Assembly: GCA_027459525.1 (NCBI GenBank)
Contig: DAIDIC010000145.1
Location: forward strand, 1 to 38,794
Origin: JAJYBV01 sp021812265
GTDB taxonomy: Bacteria > Chloroflexota > Ktedonobacteria > Ktedonobacterales > JACDGC01
Direction of reading: 5' to 3'
Length of the DNA stretch: 38,794 nt
In this document: piece by piece, positions 5,858 to 14,343 of the stretch
How positions within the stretch are numbered: the stretch's first letter is position 1
Layout of the letters: each line of letters starts with the position of its first letter
Position numbers and translations under genes: made by a program
The notes under the pieces: generated by a model
What the model saw: only the letters and a program-made list of their open reading frames with translations
What the model was told of the DNA's origin: nothing
Databases searched by the model: none

Positions 5858-8050
5858 CTAGGGGGTTAAACGCCCAATTTTCCCAGAACAGGGAAATTGT
5901 TCATTCCCAGTTGCAAACCAAACATTATTATCTGGTCCGACCAATATGATACTCGGCATAAAACAAGTTGCATTGTCAGCAGCCGGCAAGGCATATTTTG
6001 TTACTGTTCCGGTTGGGGTTATGCGATCAATAGCGCCACTATAATTATTGATAAACCACAGATTGCCGTCCGGCCCGACAATAAGATTTTGTATTACACA
6101 ACTAAAGTATGATGGGCCGGTTAAACTATTGACACAGCCTTTTTGGGGATACTCCGTGATTGTTCCATCAGGTGTGATACGCGCAATGGCGTCTGTCGCT
6201 GCCCATTCTGTAAACCATAAATTGCCATCCGGCCCTACCATTATATTACTCGGAATACTGTGTGCTGTTGGCAGAGGAAACTTCGTTACCACACCGCTTG
6301 GTGTCACGTTCCCAAGAGTATTTGCAATCACTGAATTCAGCGTGAACCACAGATTGCCATCCGATCCGGTAACAATATTTCCCTCAAAAGACCAATTTTG
6401 AGATGCGAATGAATCAGCTCCGGAGTCAATTGGAAATGACGAAATAACCCCGTTTACCGTCATTTTCTTCATAACATCCGTCACCACATTGTTTGCGCCC
6501 AGTGATGTTTCCAGATACCATATTGTGTTATCCGGTCCTGCATGGATCGCTGGAATGCTGTTATCAACCACATGCGCCATTGCCGGATCGGTAAATTGAG
6601 TTATTTTCCCGTCAGGCGTTATCCGAACTATCGCCGCAACCTCTCGATAAGTAGAAGATGTATAACTGTCGATCGAGTTAAAAATTGATAAAACAAACCA
6701 CAGATTACCATCCGGTCCGGCGATTAAATCAATTGGATTACAAGCGCTGGTTTTTTCATAAGGCGCACACACCGATGTGAGCGAATATAGAGTAACTTTC
6801 CCTTGCGGAGTCATTTTCCCAATACTGTTTCCCTCGCCTGTTTCAAGAAACCACAAATTGCCATCCGGTCCGTTAATAATAGAATCCGCAATACACCCAC
6901 TATCCCTGCACAAATGTAAGGGAAATAAGGTAACCGTTCCCTGCGGTGTTACCCGGCCAATGTCATCACTGTATTCATCTGTAAACCACAGATTGCCATC
7001 CGGCCCCACTACCATACTGCCTGCTCCACTTGGCAAATTACTTGACGAAAGATCAAATTCTTGTATGGTCCCTGCAACCGGCGAGGGAGTCGTCGGCGTC
7101 GGTGTTGGCGTTGGCGCTCCAATTGGCTCTGTTTCTACTGTAATAACCGGATTCTCTCCCTTCGGCGCAACCCTTGCTCCCGCTTCCTGGATCGCTTTTT
7201 GCGTACATTGCTCTATATCTGCCTCACTTATCCCCGCCAGCGTGTGTACCGCTTGCTGTATCGTGCTCATCGGGATAAATCCTAAATATAACTGCAGCAT
7301 TTGCGCCAGTTGCTCTTGATCTTGCGGCGTTCCACCCAATTGCTCCAGTTTGCTCGCATATATCGCCGTATCGGCTGTAAATTGCAGCCCATTGCTCCCT
7401 GCGTCACGCAACACTTGACTATACGCTTGCGCTGCTCCGCTCAGATCGGTAAATGTCTTCAGCTTTTGCTCTATCTGCTGCATGTTCCCCAGTTTCAACA
7501 CTCCCAACGCATTGCCCTCTTGACTGTCTCCCAGCAATTGCGCTGTCATTCCCAATACATCTAATACTGTCGCGGTCGGCTCATATGGATTCAATGTCAG
7601 CTTCATCTGCTGCTTCGCTTCGATAAACTCTGTTGTCACCTGCTCCTTGGCATACGGATAGGTGTTCGTTGTATACGAGGATGGATCCAGCTCTGCCGGA
7701 AACGCTCCCACCGGCGGCAGCAACAATTGCTGCGCCAGCTCCCAATTCAACAGATTCTCGCTTTGTGTCGTTGCTGAATACAGTTTTACCCCTACGCTCC
7801 CCGTTACATCTATCCCATACCACACATTCATCCCGTTTGCCAGTTCAATCACCGGATGCCCTGTCTCTTGCCCGCTCGCTATCCTCGCGGTTTGATATGG
7901 CTCTGCGGCATTGCTCATGACTAATTGTGTCTGAAACGCTGCGCTCGCAGCCTTCGCCGCTGTAAATAACGGCAGAAAACTCAGTAACACCACCGCGCTG
8001 ATGGCTCCTATCGCTATACTTCGATACCCCATTTTTCGCTTCGTCTTCAT
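5858..8050 (-). CDS. Exported Vgb-like (streptogramin-lyase fold) beta-propeller protein
   Basis: A secreted or membrane-tethered protein of 730 residues. It starts with a signal peptide or membrane anchor (about 1-37: KRK, hydrophobic core, AAKAASA). Then comes an unrecognised mostly helical domain (about 40-300), a PTPTPTPT linker (about 311-325), and a propeller of eight repeats built on GPDGNLWF ... RITPDGT. That repeat is the hallmark of the virginiamycin B lyase/NHL superfamily. I cannot assign lyase activity; most such proteins in environmental bacteria are binding or structural propellers. The start at 8050 is firm: its ATG overlaps the stop of the upstream cupredoxin gene as ATGA, which implies translational coupling. 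The frame is open to 8371, but that part overlaps the upstream gene. The last repeat ends at the C-terminus, suggesting a closed eight-bladed or seven-plus-one ring. Confidence 0.85.
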   Translation of the reverse strand: MKTKRKMGYRSIAIGAISAVVLLSFLPLFTAAKAASAAFQTQLVMSNAAEPYQTARIASGQETGHPVIELANGMNVWYGIDVTGSVGVKLYSATTQSENLLNWELAQQLLLPPVGAFPAELDPSSYTTNTYPYAKEQVTTEFIEAKQQMKLTLNPYEPTATVLDVLGMTAQLLGDSQEGNALGVLKLGNMQQIEQKLKTFTDLSGAAQAYSQVLRDAGSNGLQFTADTAIYASKLEQLGGTPQDQEQLAQMLQLYLGFIPMSTIQQAVHTLAGISEADIEQCTQKAIQEAGARVAPKGENPVITVETEPIGAPTPTPTPTTPSPVAGTIQEFDLSSSNLPSGAGSMVVGPDGNLWFTDEYSDDIGRVTPQGTVTLFPLHLCRDSGCIADSIINGPDGNLWFLETGEGNSIGKMTPQGKVTLYSLTSVCAPYEKTSACNPIDLIAGPDGNLWFVLSIFNSIDSYTSSTYREVAAIVRITPDGKITQFTDPAMAHVVDNSIPAIHAGPDNTIWYLETSLGANNVVTDVMKKMTVNGVISSFPIDSGADSFASQNWSFEGNIVTGSDGNLWFTLNSVIANTLGNVTPSGVVTKFPLPTAHSIPSNIMVGPDGNLWFTEWAATDAIARITPDGTITEYPQKGCVNSLTGPSYFSCVIQNLIVGPDGNLWFINNYSGAIDRITPTGTVTKYALPAADNATCFMPSIILVGPDNNVWFATGNEQFPCSGKIGRLTP

Positions 8051-8637
8051 CTTGCGGAATACTTTCCCTTTCTGCCCATGTTTCGTGTCTGCTGGTGTTT
8101 GTATCGCCTCTTCAGTAATATGGCAACACTCGCCACTATCAACACACCCAACAAACCGATTCCTATCACCAACAAGGTCGGTATATTCCCGTTCGCGCTT
8201 GTCTGCCCTTGGTTCTTCAGCGCTTGTATCGCTTGCTCCTGCTGCGCAGAGGTAAGCGCTGCCGCTAATGGTGTCGACGCCGCTACCACCAATATACTTC
8301 CCATCATTGTCGCAGGATGGCCAATTTCGTGAAATGTGTATGTTCCGGTTGCTGGAAATGTTAGTGTCCATTGCTGTCCGGGAGCAATGGAAGTTGAGGT
8401 AAAGGCTCCGTTATCTGCCTGTATCGTATATGTTGCTGCCGGATAGGCCGTATTCACAAACGTCACTGTGTCATTGATGTGAATGGTCAGCATATCAGGG
8501 CTAAAACCCGGTGTCCTGGCGGCTCCCGTTATGGAGATGTAAACGCTGTTGGTACTTGCCTGCGCTGGCGCAGGCAATGCCATCATGGCTGCCATGATGG
8601 TCATGAAGAGGATGAGATTCATACGTAATCTATCCAA
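8047..8637 (-). CDS. Exported cupredoxin-fold protein lacking copper ligands, C-terminal membrane anchor
   Basis: A 196-residue protein: N-terminal signal peptide (about 1-28, ending APAQAS), one cupredoxin/plastocyanin-like domain (about 29-118), a linker, a transmembrane helix (about 150-172) and a basic cytoplasmic tail. The domain keeps the family frame (FSPDMLTIHINDTVTFVN, then TGTYTFHEIGHPATMMGSIL). In copper proteins the corresponding loop is usually Y-H-C-x-x-H-P-x-M; here the cysteine position is Glu and the first histidine is not evident, so type 1 copper binding is doubtful. The start is TTG at 8637, 7 nt after an AGGAG site; the ATG at 8622 lacks one. It has a near-consensus promoter upstream and shares an ATGA overlap with the propeller gene, so the two are made together and probably act together outside the membrane. 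Confidence 0.85.
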   Translation of the reverse strand: MDRLRMNLILFMTIMAAMMALPAPAQASTNSVYISITGAARTPGFSPDMLTIHINDTVTFVNTAYPAATYTIQADNGAFTSTSIAPGQQWTLTFPATGTYTFHEIGHPATMMGSILVVAASTPLAAALTSAQQEQAIQALKNQGQTSANGNIPTLLVIGIGLLGVLIVASVAILLKRRYKHQQTRNMGRKGKYSAR

Positions 8638-8708
8638 CTGAAAACTCCTATCTTTTGTAAAAAAAAACCTGCCTCTTTTTTGTGAATAAACCGGACATAC
8701 TTAAATAT

Positions 8709-8737
8709 AGCATAAAAATTTTCCGAAACACTGTCAA
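8709..8737 (-). promoter_or_regulatory. Predicted strong promoter of the cupredoxin-propeller operon
   Basis: On the minus strand a perfect TTGACA (8737-8732), a 17-bp spacer and TATGCT (8714-8709). The leader of about 65 nt ends in AGGAG and the TTG start. The divergent intergenic stretch 8638-9050 otherwise holds only the plus-strand promoter given separately; the minus-strand open frame at 8619-8996 covers this promoter and is judged spurious. Confidence 0.65.
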
Positions 8738-8981
8738 TATTACCTATCATTTTGGGTATAGCAAAATTCTTTTCAAGGCGCGCGCTGTAATTTTGCTGTT
8801 TTAGAACAGAAAGTGGCAGTATACGTTCTTTCCCGGAATGTGTGATTACCGTAATCCATTTTTTCAATATCAAGTAATTCATATAAAGTCTTACGATAAG
8901 CAGCAACGATTTGTGGAATAGTATTAGCAATAGCAGCCATAATTCTTTTCGTATTGGAAAAGTGTTTTGTCTCTTCGATTT

Positions 8982-9011
8982 TTGAAACCTTGACACTATC
9001 TGCGCTATGAT
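8982..9011 (+). promoter_or_regulatory. Predicted promoter of the MMPL transporter gene
   Basis: TTGAAA (8982-8987), 18 bp and TATGAT (9006-9011). A perfect TTGACA also lies at 8990-8995 but has only a weak -10 (TTGCTA, 9013-9018). Either would start transcription about 30 nt before the ATG at 9051. The ribosome-binding site is weak. Confidence 0.45.
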
Positions 9012-9050
9012 TTTGCTAGAAGATATTTTAGGAAACGGATTATCATCAGC

Positions 9051-11318
9051 ATGTCTCAGTCTTTTTTAAGTGTTATTGGGCGATTTGCCATCCGCAGAAA
9101 ATGGCTCATTACCGGCGTTTGGGCAGCTGCATTTGTATTATGCGCGCCATTTGCGCCGCGAATCGCTTCTGCGCTGCAAGCAGGTGGGTTTAGCAGCGAT
9201 TCTATGCAGTCGGTGCAAGCAGCCAACATTTTGCAGACCAAACTGCACACATCTTTTACGAATGTGCAGATTTTTTTTACCAGCGCACAATATAAAGCAA
9301 CCGACACACAATTTATTCTTCAGGCAGAAGCTGCCATTCAACCGCTTACAACATGGAATCAAACGACAAGCGTTATCTCGTTTACCACCGATCCGCGCCA
9401 AATCTCCACCAATGGGCATTCCGCCTATGACACAGTTTATCTAAATATTAACGCCGATATTTCCGCCAATATTCTTCCCGCATTGCGCGCTAAAATAGTC
9501 CACCAGCCAAATATACAAATTAGCATTGGCGGCGGACCAGTTTTTTATAATGATATTCAAAAGGTCAGCGAAGATGACTTACGGCGCGCCGAGCTGCTTA
9601 CATTCCCCATTGCGTTGCTGGCGCTGTTGCTGGTATTTCGATCCGTTGCAGCAGCAGTTGTTCCGGCGCTTATCGGCGGGTGCAGTGTTGTTGTTTCACT
9701 CGCGCTCATTTACTTTATTGCCTTGCACACAACCGTTTCCATATTTGCCTTGAATATTACAACCTTATTCGGCTTAGGACTGGGTGTAGATTACTCATTA
9801 TTTATGGTCAGCCGGTTTCGGGAAGAACTATCTCATGGCAAAACCGTCGATGAAGCGATTCTCACAACCATCAATACTGCCGGCAGAGCTGTAAGCGTTT
9901 CAGCGCTTGCGGTTTCCATTGGGCTGCTGGGGCTGCTGCTGTTTAATTTTAATGTGCTGCGTTCAATTGGCGCCGGCGGCGCTTTTGTTGTCGTTATATC
10001 ACTAACAGCAGCGCTTACATTGCTTCCCGCAATCTTATCGATCGTCGGAACGCGAATCAATGCGTTTCCGGTCCGTATTCCTTTTTGGGGCAAACCGCAG
10101 GCAGCCAACAGCGCAAAATTGTCCCGGCTAAGCGGTGAAAGTAAATTTTGGCGCCGATTGTCGCTGCTGGTAATGCGCAGGCCTTGGCAATTTTTTATTC
10201 CGGTTATTGTGCTGCTCTTGCTGCTGGGCGCGCCATTCCTGCAAGTGAAGCTAGGCGCGCCAGACGCCTCTATCCTTCCAAATTCTGTGCCATCGCGCGC
10301 TGCGTTTAATTTATTAACACAGCAATTCAACGCCGCCGAAACCAATCCCATTATCATTGCCGTACAAACACAAAAAGGCGATATGCTTACCCCGCAAAAC
10401 CTCACATATTTGGAAACGCTGGTTACCAGGCTGCAGCAAGATCCTTCAGTGGCTAGAGTAGATTCATTGCTTACCCTCGATCCGCGGTTTACATTTACCC
10501 AACTGGAATATCTCTACACCAGCTCTGCCGGCGCGCAAGACCCTTACTTAAGCCAAGCGATGAAAAATCTAGTCAGCGGAAACACCACGGTTGTTTCCGT
10601 AATCAGCAAATATGGCATGATTTCATCGCAATCTGAAGCGCTGGTACAAGATATTCGCGCAACAAATTTTCAGGGTTTGCATATAGAAGTTACCGGGGCA
10701 ACCGCCGGCGTTGTTGATTATGTTAACACATTATACAGCCAGTTTCCTTTGGCTATTCTATTAATTGCTCTTACAACCTATATTGTGCTGGCGCTACTGT
10801 TCAAAAGCGTTATTCTGCCATTAAAAGCGCTGGCAATGAATACACTTTCTATTCTTTCAGCGTATGGCGCGCTGGTGTTTATTTTTCAAGAAGGCCATTT
10901 CAGTTCTCTGTTACAATTCAGCGCATTGGGCTTTGTTGAGGCCTCGGCGCCGATTGTGATATTTTGCGCGCTCTTCGGCCTTTCCATGGATTATGAAGTG
11001 TTTTTATTAACACGTGTGCGCGAAGAATATCTAAAATCCGGCGATAACACGCAAAGCGTCGCTGCCGGCATGGAACGCAGCGGAGCAATAATTACCAGCG
11101 CCGCCACAATTGTGATTATTGTTTCCGGTGGTTTTGTTTCCGCTAATATGATCATTGTAAAAGCGTTGGGTGTAGGCATGGCTCTTGCCGTTTTTATGGA
11201 CGCAACACTGGTGCGCGGCCTGCTGGCTCCAGCGGCAATGCAGCTGCTGGGAGATTGGAACTGGTATTGGCCATTTCGACAAAAACAGGCGAAGGAAGCC
11301 ATAAAAGAGGCAAAATAA
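9051..11318 (+). CDS. MMPL/RND-family transporter
   Basis: A 755-residue inner-membrane protein with the two-fold MMPL architecture: an N-terminal helix (about 16-37), a large external loop, a block of five helices, a second external loop and a final block of helices, about 12 in all. The conserved proton-relay helices are visible as GLGVDYSLFMVSRFREE in the first half and LFGLSMDYEVFLLTRVREEY in the second. These proteins use the proton gradient to export lipids, siderophores or drugs across the membrane; Actinobacteria and Chloroflexota use single-gene versions like this one. It has no adaptor or outer-membrane partner nearby, fitting a cell without a classical outer membrane. A hairpin and 145 bp separate it from the next gene on the same strand, so co-transcription is uncertain. 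The cargo cannot be told. Confidence 0.92.
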   Translation: MSQSFLSVIGRFAIRRKWLITGVWAAAFVLCAPFAPRIASALQAGGFSSDSMQSVQAANILQTKLHTSFTNVQIFFTSAQYKATDTQFILQAEAAIQPLTTWNQTTSVISFTTDPRQISTNGHSAYDTVYLNINADISANILPALRAKIVHQPNIQISIGGGPVFYNDIQKVSEDDLRRAELLTFPIALLALLLVFRSVAAAVVPALIGGCSVVVSLALIYFIALHTTVSIFALNITTLFGLGLGVDYSLFMVSRFREELSHGKTVDEAILTTINTAGRAVSVSALAVSIGLLGLLLFNFNVLRSIGAGGAFVVVISLTAALTLLPAILSIVGTRINAFPVRIPFWGKPQAANSAKLSRLSGESKFWRRLSLLVMRRPWQFFIPVIVLLLLLGAPFLQVKLGAPDASILPNSVPSRAAFNLLTQQFNAAETNPIIIAVQTQKGDMLTPQNLTYLETLVTRLQQDPSVARVDSLLTLDPRFTFTQLEYLYTSSAGAQDPYLSQAMKNLVSGNTTVVSVISKYGMISSQSEALVQDIRATNFQGLHIEVTGATAGVVDYVNTLYSQFPLAILLIALTTYIVLALLFKSVILPLKALAMNTLSILSAYGALVFIFQEGHFSSLLQFSALGFVEASAPIVIFCALFGLSMDYEVFLLTRVREEYLKSGDNTQSVAAGMERSGAIITSAATIVIIVSGGFVSANMIIVKALGVGMALAVFMDATLVRGLLAPAAMQLLGDWNWYWPFRQKQAKEAIKEAK

Positions 11319-11397
11319 CGTGACAACATTTGCCTCAATCTATCTTTTTTTATGAGATAATGTGTGTATACAATGAAGTATTTTCCCATGAAAGGGG

Positions 11398-11417
11398 GCC
11401 GGTTCAACCGATCCGGC
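11398..11417 (+). other. Small GC hairpin in the leader of the class V aminotransferase gene
   Basis: GCCGG (11398-11402) and CCGGC (11413-11417) form a 5-bp stem with a 10-base loop, preceded by GGGG and followed by GGCTTTGC. It lies 46 nt before the next start codon, where no good ribosome-binding site is visible. It could be a weak terminator after the MMPL gene or part of a leader. I do not recognise a known riboswitch. Confidence 0.25.
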
Positions 11418-11463
11418 GGCTTTGCAAATAACGCTATTGCGCGGCAAACCGTTATAACGCATC

Positions 11464-12924
11464 ATGTTTAGCAACCTTACCACCAAACATTCCTTTGAGC
11501 AAGCTTACCAGCAATTTCTTTCCCAATTTCCGGAATTTCAGGCTGTGTCTTCAGTGGATGAATTGCGCGCTGCGGAATATTCACGATTGGATACCCTGCG
11601 GCAAACCTATTTGGATTATACCGGCGGAGGATTATACGCCGAAAAACAATTGAATGAGCATATGCAACTGCTGAAAAATAACGTGTTCGGCAATCCACAC
11701 TCAGAAAACCCCACATCACGCGCAATGACTGAACTGGTAGAGCAAGCGCGCAAAGATGTGTTGCGCTTTTTCCGCGCAGACCCAAACGAATACACCGCTA
11801 TTTTTACGCCAAACGCCAGCGGCGCGTTAAAACTGGTTGGAGAATCTTATCCCTTTTCTGCAGGCGGCCATTTCGCGCTGACTTATGATAACCACAACTC
11901 TGTAAACGGAATACGCGAATACGCCCGAGCAAAAGGAGCCGGAATTACCTATATTCCCGTTATTGCTCCGGACCTGCGTTTAGATGAATCGGAGCTGCAA
12001 ACTATTATAAATACTCCCGCAAACGGCGCGGCGCGGCTGTTGGCCTATCCGGCGCAATCTAATTTTTCTGGCGTGCAGCACAATACCGAATGGATAGAAT
12101 ATGCGCAGCGACAAGGCTGGGATGTGTTGCTGGATGCTGCAGCGTTTGCGCCAACCAATCGGCTCGATTTATCTGCTATACACCCCGATTTTGTGCCTTT
12201 ATCATTTTATAAGCTGTTTGGGTATCCCACCGGTGTCGGATGCCTGCTGGCGCGCAAAACCGCGTTGCGCCGCATGCGCCGGCCTTGGTTTGCCGGCGGC
12301 GCCATTTGGGCAGTTTCAGTTGAAAGCGAAAATGTATATATGGCCGACGATGAAGCCGCATTTGAAGACGGCACAGTTAATTTTTTAAATTTGCCGGCGG
12401 TTTCTATCGGACTGAACCACATGGAATCAGTTGGCGTAGAAACAATTCATACACGGGTAATGTGCCTTTCACAGTGGCTTTTAGAGCAATTGCAGCTTAT
12501 ACGACACAGCAACGGTGAACCGATGGCAGAAATTTACGGTCCAAAAGATGTATATCGCCGCGGCGCAACTATTGCGTTAAACTTTCTCACTCCCGAAGGG
12601 CATGTTATCGATGAACGCATTGTTGACCGAACTGCTTCACAAGAAAACATCTCGGTGCGCACCGGCTGCTTCTGCAACCCAGGAGCAGGAGAACAAGCGT
12701 TTCGCTTATCTCGCGAGAAAATTGTAAACATCTTTCAAAACGCCGATCGGCCGGAATATGACACATTTTTATCGGCTATGGGTCTGCAAAGCGGCGGAGC
12801 GGTGCGTGTATCGCTGGGAATTGCCTCGAACTTTGCGGATGTATTCCGTTTTTGGGAATATGCGCATACGTTTCACGATAATACACCAAATTCACAAGAT
12901 TTGCCGGCGCGACGTCACTGCTAA
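11464..12924 (+). CDS. Class V aminotransferase, molybdenum-cofactor-sulfurase/cysteine-desulfurase-like
   Basis: A 486-residue PLP enzyme of fold type I. Features shared with the N-terminal domain of MoCo sulfurases (ABA3/MOCOS type): YLDYTGGGLY near residue 50, FGNPHSENPTS (75-85), the PLP lysine in SFYKLFGYPTGVG (Lys250), and RTGCFCNPGAGE (399-410) with two cysteines, one of which could carry a persulfide. In that family the enzyme takes sulfur from L-cysteine and sulfurates a cofactor. The MOSC domain that completes eukaryotic MoCo sulfurases is absent, and no molybdoenzyme gene lies in the window, so the acceptor is open; another sulfur-transfer or beta-lyase role is possible. The only start is ATG at 11464, with no clear ribosome-binding site. 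The acyl-CoA dehydrogenase follows after 111 bp on the same strand, so an operon is possible. Confidence 0.8.
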   Translation: MFSNLTTKHSFEQAYQQFLSQFPEFQAVSSVDELRAAEYSRLDTLRQTYLDYTGGGLYAEKQLNEHMQLLKNNVFGNPHSENPTSRAMTELVEQARKDVLRFFRADPNEYTAIFTPNASGALKLVGESYPFSAGGHFALTYDNHNSVNGIREYARAKGAGITYIPVIAPDLRLDESELQTIINTPANGAARLLAYPAQSNFSGVQHNTEWIEYAQRQGWDVLLDAAAFAPTNRLDLSAIHPDFVPLSFYKLFGYPTGVGCLLARKTALRRMRRPWFAGGAIWAVSVESENVYMADDEAAFEDGTVNFLNLPAVSIGLNHMESVGVETIHTRVMCLSQWLLEQLQLIRHSNGEPMAEIYGPKDVYRRGATIALNFLTPEGHVIDERIVDRTASQENISVRTGCFCNPGAGEQAFRLSREKIVNIFQNADRPEYDTFLSAMGLQSGGAVRVSLGIASNFADVFRFWEYAHTFHDNTPNSQDLPARRHC

Positions 12925-13035
12925 ACAACTCGCTGCTCAATCCGCCAGCCGCCGCAGCGTTTCTTTTATAGCGAAATGGATATGGGATACGCGACAGAAT
13001 TCCCAAAATAAATACACTGAAAGGACATGCGTTTT

Positions 13036-14238
13036 ATGTTTCTAATGACCGAGCGTTCTTTAACACTCCAAAAGCAAGTGGCTGAATTTATGCGGAGCGT
13101 AGTTCTGCCCAATGAAAAGGTTTATGAAAGCCAACTAAACGCCGCGGAATCACGTTGGACTATTCCCACTGTTATGGAAGATATGAAACAGCAGGCAAAA
13201 TCCGCCGGATTATGGAATCTTTTTCTGCCGGAAAGTGACTATGGCGCAGGGTTAAGCAATTTGGAGTACGCTCCTTTAGCGGAAATTATGGGCCGCTCGC
13301 TTATCGGCCCGGAAGTGTTTAACTGCAACGCGCCGGATACAGGCAATATGGAAGTTTTAGTTCGCTATGGATCGCCGCAGCAGCAGGAACAATGGCTGAA
13401 GCCGCTTTTAGAAGGCTCCGCGCGATCTTGTTTTTCCATGACGGAGCCGGATGTGGCAAGCTCTGACGCGGCAAACATTGAAGCTTCAATACAGCGCGAG
13501 GGAGACACTTACGTAATTAACGGCCGCAAATGGTGGTCTTCCGGAGCCGGTGACCCACGATGCGTGTTCGCAATTGTTATGGGAAAAACCAATCCAAATG
13601 CGCCCAAATATGAGCAGCAATCAATGATAATAGCGCCCATGAATACGCCGGGTATACACATCGTTCGTATGGTTCCCGTTTTTGGCTATGACGATGCGCC
13701 GCACGGCCACGGCGAAATTATCTTTGAAAATGTTCGCGTCCCGGCGGCAAACATCATTTGGGGGGAAGGCAAAGGTTTTGCAATTGCGCAAGGCCGACTG
13801 GGACCAGGGCGCATTCATCACTGCATGCGCGCCATCGGAATGGCGGAGCGCGCGCTGGAAACAATGACCGAACGGGTAAAAAGCCGCGTTGCGTTTGGCA
13901 AACCATTAGCCGAACAAGGGGTGATCCAAAACTGGATCGCCGAATCGCGCATGGAAATAGAGCAGGCGCGGCTGCTTACGCTAAAAGCGGCGTATATGAT
14001 GGATACGGTCGGCAACAAAGCCGCGCAAGCGGAAATCGCCATGATCAAAGTGGTGGCGCCAAACACTGCGCTGCGCGTGATAGATCGCGCCATACAATCT
14101 TTTGGCGGAATGGGTGTAAGCGATGATGTATTTTTAGCGCGGGCGTGGTCACAAATCCGCACATTGCGGATTGCAGATGGACCCGATGAAGTTCACAAAG
14201 CCGCCATAGCAAAAATAGAGCTGCGCAAAAACAAATAG
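13036..14238 (+). CDS. Acyl-CoA dehydrogenase (ACAD10/11-like)
   Basis: A 400-residue FAD-dependent acyl-CoA dehydrogenase that would introduce the alpha-beta double bond in an acyl-CoA and pass electrons to ETF. The three-domain layout is intact: N-terminal helices, the middle beta domain with SCFSMTEPDVASSDA and NGRKWWSSGAGD, and the C-terminal helices with LGPGRIHHCMRAIGMAERAL, SRVAFGKPLAEQGVIQNWIA, IQSFGGMGVSD and RIADGPDEVHKAAIAK. These signatures fit the ACAD10/11 group more than short- or medium-chain enzymes. The frame opens at 13027, but the AAGGAC site lies directly against that ATG and is better spaced for the ATG at 13036. A terminator hairpin lies 37 nt after the stop. No ETF or enoyl-CoA hydratase gene is nearby, so the substrate is unknown. 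Confidence 0.92.
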   Translation: MFLMTERSLTLQKQVAEFMRSVVLPNEKVYESQLNAAESRWTIPTVMEDMKQQAKSAGLWNLFLPESDYGAGLSNLEYAPLAEIMGRSLIGPEVFNCNAPDTGNMEVLVRYGSPQQQEQWLKPLLEGSARSCFSMTEPDVASSDAANIEASIQREGDTYVINGRKWWSSGAGDPRCVFAIVMGKTNPNAPKYEQQSMIIAPMNTPGIHIVRMVPVFGYDDAPHGHGEIIFENVRVPAANIIWGEGKGFAIAQGRLGPGRIHHCMRAIGMAERALETMTERVKSRVAFGKPLAEQGVIQNWIAESRMEIEQARLLTLKAAYMMDTVGNKAAQAEIAMIKVVAPNTALRVIDRAIQSFGGMGVSDDVFLARAWSQIRTLRIADGPDEVHKAAIAKIELRKNK

Positions 14239-14275
14239 ATTGCCTGGCGCCATATATGTTTCAGAAAACGAAAAG

Positions 14276-14306
14276 AGGTTTTGGGGAGAGATATTCCCCA
14301 AAACCT
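14276..14306 (-). terminator. Terminator between convergent acyl-CoA dehydrogenase and epimerase genes
   Basis: AGGTTTTGGGGA (14276-14287) and TCCCCAAAACCT (14295-14306) form a perfect 12-bp stem with a 7-base loop. On the minus strand it is followed by CTTTTCGTTTTC. It sits about 40 bp from both convergent stop codons and probably serves both genes. Confidence 0.8.
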
Positions 14307-14343
14307 ACAAAAGGACGCCGCTTTCTGCGCGCAGCAAAAACAC

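Noticed and set aside
5858..8050. Streptogramin resistance enzyme (Vgb lyase)
   Set aside because: The repeat fold fits, but the catalytic residues of Vgb could not be identified, and the extra domain and signal peptide point to a different role.
8619..8996. 125-codon minus-strand open frame upstream of the cupredoxin gene
   Set aside because: It covers the TTGACA-N17-TATGCT promoter and the TTG start of the cupredoxin gene, has an AT-driven K/I/L composition and lacks a clear ribosome-binding site.
11391..11463. Riboswitch in front of the class V aminotransferase
   Set aside because: Only a 5-bp hairpin is seen; it does not match the known MoCo, SAM or glycine riboswitch layouts that I can recall.
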